This document shows, piece after piece, positions 5,462 to 7,897 of a stretch of 7,897 nucleotides of DNA. A program made the position numbers and the translations under genes. The DNA is from Alphaproteobacteria bacterium. Its GTDB lineage: Bacteria > Pseudomonadota > Alphaproteobacteria > UBA8366. Position 1 is the stretch's first letter; every line of letters begins with the position of its first letter. The stretch lies in the NCBI GenBank assembly GCA_018665505.1, contig JABJCS010000612.1:1-7897 (forward strand), read 5' to 3'. The notes beneath the pieces were generated by a model. It had not been told where the DNA came from, did no database searches, and saw only the letters and a program-made list of their open reading frames with translations.

Positions 5462-7045
5462 ATGGTGGAAGCCGGCATAAGCGGGTCGACCGAGACCACA
5501 TTAGAGGAGCTCGCGGCACGTTACGGCGCGGCTTATCCATGGCTGGTCGCCGTGACGACGCTTTCCGCCTTTGCCACCGCCGTTCTGACGAGCAGCATCG
5601 TCAACGTCGCGGTGCCCGACGTCATGGGAGCGTTCGGAGTTGGACAGGATCAGGTCCAGTTTATCGCCACCGCGTTTTTTGCGACGATGACCGCGAGCCT
5701 TCTGATCAGTCCGTGGACGGTCGACAAGTTTGGCCCTCAGCTCACATTTTCGGTCTCACTGATCTTGTTCGCGGCCGGCGGACTGATCAGCACTTTCAGT
5801 CCCAATCTGCCCGCGATCATTTTCGGGCGCGTGGTGCAAGGATTCGCGTCGGGCGTCCTGCAGCCTTTGGTCATGGTGGCGCTGGTGCAAGCTTTCCGGC
5901 CGGAGCGGCGTGGTCTCGCGATGGGATTGTTCAGCATGGGAATTGTGTGCGCGCACGGAGTGGGACCCTATTTGGGCGGTCTCACGATAGACGCGTTCCA
6001 TTGGCGGCTAATTTTTCTGCTGCCACTTCCGGTGGTGGGCTTTGCCTTCGTGATGGGTCTGATCGTTTTGCCGCGCCGAGCGGTGGGAACCTCGGTGCCA
6101 TTTGACTGGCTAGGGTTCTCGCTCTTGTGTCTCTCAATATTCTTCTTGATGACAGGGATCGCCAACGGTCAAAGGGATGGATGGCTGTCCGATACGATCA
6201 TCCTGCAATTCATCATATCGTTTGTGTCCGCCACTGGCTTCGTGTTGTCGCAAGTATACGGTGGACAACGAATTTTAGAGTTCACGCTTTTTCGCCATGC
6301 TCCCTTCTCTGCGGCCATCGCCGTGGCGTTCGTCTATGGGTTAGCGAACTTCTCTGCCATCTATCTCTATCCGGTTTTCGGACAGTTGGTGCAGGAATAT
6401 ACCCCTTCCGCTGCTGGATTTCTGATCTTGCCGGGCGCGATTATCGCGGTCTTCATTCTACCACTCACCGGAAAGTTCGCTGATGCAGTACCGCCTCAAT
6501 TCGGTATCGCGCTCGGTGTAGGACTGTTCGGAATCAGTAATTTGATCCTGTCCTCCTCCGACATCAGTTCGATGTTCTGGGGTGTCGCCGCTCTCATCTT
6601 AGTTGGACGGGTAGGTCTAGCATTTATGACACCGTCGATGATGAGCGCCGCCTTGGGCACTTTACCTCCCAATAAACTCAGCGAAGCTTCCGCGATCGTG
6701 AATTTCGTCATGTTGGGCGGCGGCGCGATCGGTATCAATGGATTGGTGGTCCTGCTTGACCGGCGCACGCAATTTCACAGCGAAGCTTTGACCGCGACGC
6801 AAACCGCGGCCAATCCGGCGACGCGGGAACTACTCGAAAACGTTTCGCGGTTGCTCGGTGAGGAAGGATTTGCCGAAGCGTTGCGCTCTCCGGTCGCATT
6901 GAACTACCTGGCCGATATGCTTCGCGCCCAAGCCAGTACGCTGGGGTTCCAGGACGGGTTTACGGCCATCGCGGCCATTGCATTCTTCGGGCTTATTCCG
7001 GCGCTGGCACTGCATATCGTGTCCCGTCGCGGGCGGCAGACCTAA
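5462..7045 (+). CDS. DHA2-type MFS transporter (EmrB-like, 14 TM)
   Basis: This 527-residue inner-membrane transporter of the major facilitator superfamily is predicted to be driven by the proton gradient. About 14 hydrophobic helices can be counted: near 27-49, 66-84, 94-112, 117-139, 152-175, 184-203, 214-232, 246-265, 283-305, 317-335, 345-363, 372-396, 412-432 and 499-520. The family landmarks are VNVAVPDVMGAFG in helix 1 and the following loop, a motif-A-like WTVDKFG (85-91), FGRVVQGFASG (121-131), and the antiporter motif C GVGPYLGG (166-173) followed by FHWRLIF. The long segment 433-498 before the last helix is typical of DHA2 proteins. Known relatives mostly export drugs or toxic acids; no EmrA-like adaptor gene is next to it. 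Divergence from the gentisate operon suggests export or uptake of an aromatic acid, but the substrate cannot be read from the sequence. Confidence 0.88.
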   Translation: MVEAGISGSTETTLEELAARYGAAYPWLVAVTTLSAFATAVLTSSIVNVAVPDVMGAFGVGQDQVQFIATAFFATMTASLLISPWTVDKFGPQLTFSVSLILFAAGGLISTFSPNLPAIIFGRVVQGFASGVLQPLVMVALVQAFRPERRGLAMGLFSMGIVCAHGVGPYLGGLTIDAFHWRLIFLLPLPVVGFAFVMGLIVLPRRAVGTSVPFDWLGFSLLCLSIFFLMTGIANGQRDGWLSDTIILQFIISFVSATGFVLSQVYGGQRILEFTLFRHAPFSAAIAVAFVYGLANFSAIYLYPVFGQLVQEYTPSAAGFLILPGAIIAVFILPLTGKFADAVPPQFGIALGVGLFGISNLILSSSDISSMFWGVAALILVGRVGLAFMTPSMMSAALGTLPPNKLSEASAIVNFVMLGGGAIGINGLVVLLDRRTQFHSEALTATQTAANPATRELLENVSRLLGEEGFAEALRSPVALNYLADMLRAQASTLGFQDGFTAIAAIAFFGLIPALALHIVSRRGRQT

Positions 7046-7054
7046 GATGGCCGA

Positions 7055-7897
7055 ATGACCGCCAACGAAACCAGAAGCCGATTGATTGCGCTTGCCCTGA
7101 TGGCCGCGGGCTCGACGACGATCAGTTTCGGCGGATTGGTGATCCGGAACATCGAACAGGCCGATGAATGGCAGCTCGTATTCTATCGGGCGCTGGGCAT
7201 GTTGTTTTCCGTCACCGTGTTGCTCACCATTCGGTATCGCCGTCATACGATCTTTCGTCTGCGCGATATCGGTTGGCCCGGTATTTTCGGTGCGATGTTG
7301 GTGGCGGTCGCCAGTATTAGTTTCGTGCAATCCGTAGCCCATACGACAGTCGCCAACGCTCTGTTCATGCTGTGTGCGATTCCATTTATTAGTGCTGGTC
7401 TGGCGCGGTTCTTCCTGAAGGAAGCACTGCCATGGCGCACCGTGATCACCATGGCGATCGCGGCGGCGGGCGTGGCGGTCATGTTGGGCGAAGGTGTCGG
7501 CGCCGGATCGATCTTCGGCAATGTAATGGGTCTGCTGACCGCGATTTCGTTCGGCGCCTATGCGGTCATTGTCCGCTGGCGGCGCGACGTGGATATGTTG
7601 CCAACACTGATCGTCTCCTCCCTGATCATTATGACAGCGGGGGCCGTGGTGAGTGGCGGGCAACTCGACGTGCCACTCCGTGATATCGCGTTGTGTCTGC
7701 TATGGGGGGGTGTTCTCTCCGGCTTCGCTAATTGGATGTTCATCGTGGCGTCGCGGCAATTGATCGCGGCGGAAGTGACCTTGGTGATGCTGTTGGAGTT
7801 CGTCTTCGGGCCGATTTGGGTTTGGTTGTTCGTCGATGAGGTGCCGACGCAACTGACTCTCATCGGGGGTTCGCTTGTGATCAGTGCGGTATTGTTC
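7055..7897 (+). CDS. EamA/DMT-family permease, 3' end cut off
   Basis: The gene continues past the window; 281 residues are visible and no stop is reached. It is a drug/metabolite transporter superfamily protein with two EamA repeats (about 10-144 and 155 onward) and about ten hydrophobic segments: near 10-30, 38-58, 75-93, 98-120, 127-145, 152-172, 182-200, 210-230, 240-260 and 266 onward. Each repeat ends in the usual pattern: FLKEALPWRTVITMA in the first and FVDEVPTQLTLIGGS in the second, where a short acidic turn precedes the last helix. The start is fixed: the MFS stop codon TAA lies in the same frame only three codons upstream, so ATG 7055 is the first available start. The 9-base gap implies one transcript with the MFS gene. 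Members export or import metabolites or amino acids; the substrate is unknown. The visible part is near full length for the family (about 290-310). Confidence 0.88.
   Translation, partial: MTANETRSRLIALALMAAGSTTISFGGLVIRNIEQADEWQLVFYRALGMLFSVTVLLTIRYRRHTIFRLRDIGWPGIFGAMLVAVASISFVQSVAHTTVANALFMLCAIPFISAGLARFFLKEALPWRTVITMAIAAAGVAVMLGEGVGAGSIFGNVMGLLTAISFGAYAVIVRWRRDVDMLPTLIVSSLIIMTAGAVVSGGQLDVPLRDIALCLLWGGVLSGFANWMFIVASRQLIAAEVTLVMLLEFVFGPIWVWLFVDEVPTQLTLIGGSLVISAVLF

Noticed and set aside
6830..7663. 277-residue minus-strand open frame across the transporter junction
   Set aside because: It spans the end of one membrane protein gene and the start of another, and its His/Gln/Arg-rich product is typical of an antisense frame.
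1..7897. CRISPR array, tRNA or rRNA gene, insertion sequence, prophage or defence module
   Set aside because: No spaced direct repeats, no tRNA- or rRNA-like segments, no transposase or integrase motifs and no terminal inverted repeats were seen. The coding content is fully explained by the listed genes.

Overview
The window looks like chromosomal DNA of a moderately GC-rich proteobacterium, probably an alphaproteobacterium. The grounds are codon use, an alphaproteobacterial flavour to several proteins, a GTTC-N7-GCTC sequence in front of recQ that resembles the alphaproteobacterial SOS box, and a REP-like GTCATTCCC...GGGAATGAC palindrome of a kind common in proteobacteria. No exact organism can be read from the sequence. 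Both ends cut through genes.

Layout, left to right. Bases 2-196 are the C-terminal 64 residues of an acyl-CoA-dehydrogenase-like flavoprotein on the + strand. A leader of about 190 bases (197-388) holds two short inverted repeats and no gene. A full-length RecQ-type DNA helicase follows on the + strand (389-2221). It converges, with only 17 bases between stop codons, on a three-gene minus-strand operon. In transcription order this operon encodes an alpha/beta hydrolase (5384-4548), a 3-hydroxybenzoate 6-hydroxylase-like FAD monooxygenase (4551-3355) and a gentisate 1,2-dioxygenase-family cupin (3282-2239). A 77-base divergent promoter region (5385-5461) separates this operon from a + strand transporter pair: a 14-TM DHA2-type MFS protein (5462-7045) and, 9 bases later, an EamA/DMT permease that runs off the right edge (7055-7897).

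How the genes may work together. The monooxygenase is predicted to convert 3-hydroxybenzoate to gentisate, and the cupin dioxygenase to open the gentisate ring to maleylpyruvate. The hydrolase is translationally coupled to the monooxygenase through an ATGA overlap, so it probably serves the same route, but its substrate cannot be named. The later gentisate-pathway enzymes (maleylpyruvate isomerase, fumarylpyruvate hydrolase) are absent from the window, as is any regulator. The divergent transporters are natural candidates for uptake or export of the aromatic acid or a related compound; this rests on position only.

Most of the window is recognisable metabolism and DNA repair, and I see no clearly new system. 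The points most worth a second look are the altered aromatic-rich loop of RecQ (GPAF in place of GHDF), the inverted repeat and SOS-like box touching the recQ start, the glycine in the cupin at a position reported to control salicylate versus gentisate cleavage, the unassigned hydrolase, and the REP-like palindrome that produces a false N-terminal extension of the dioxygenase.
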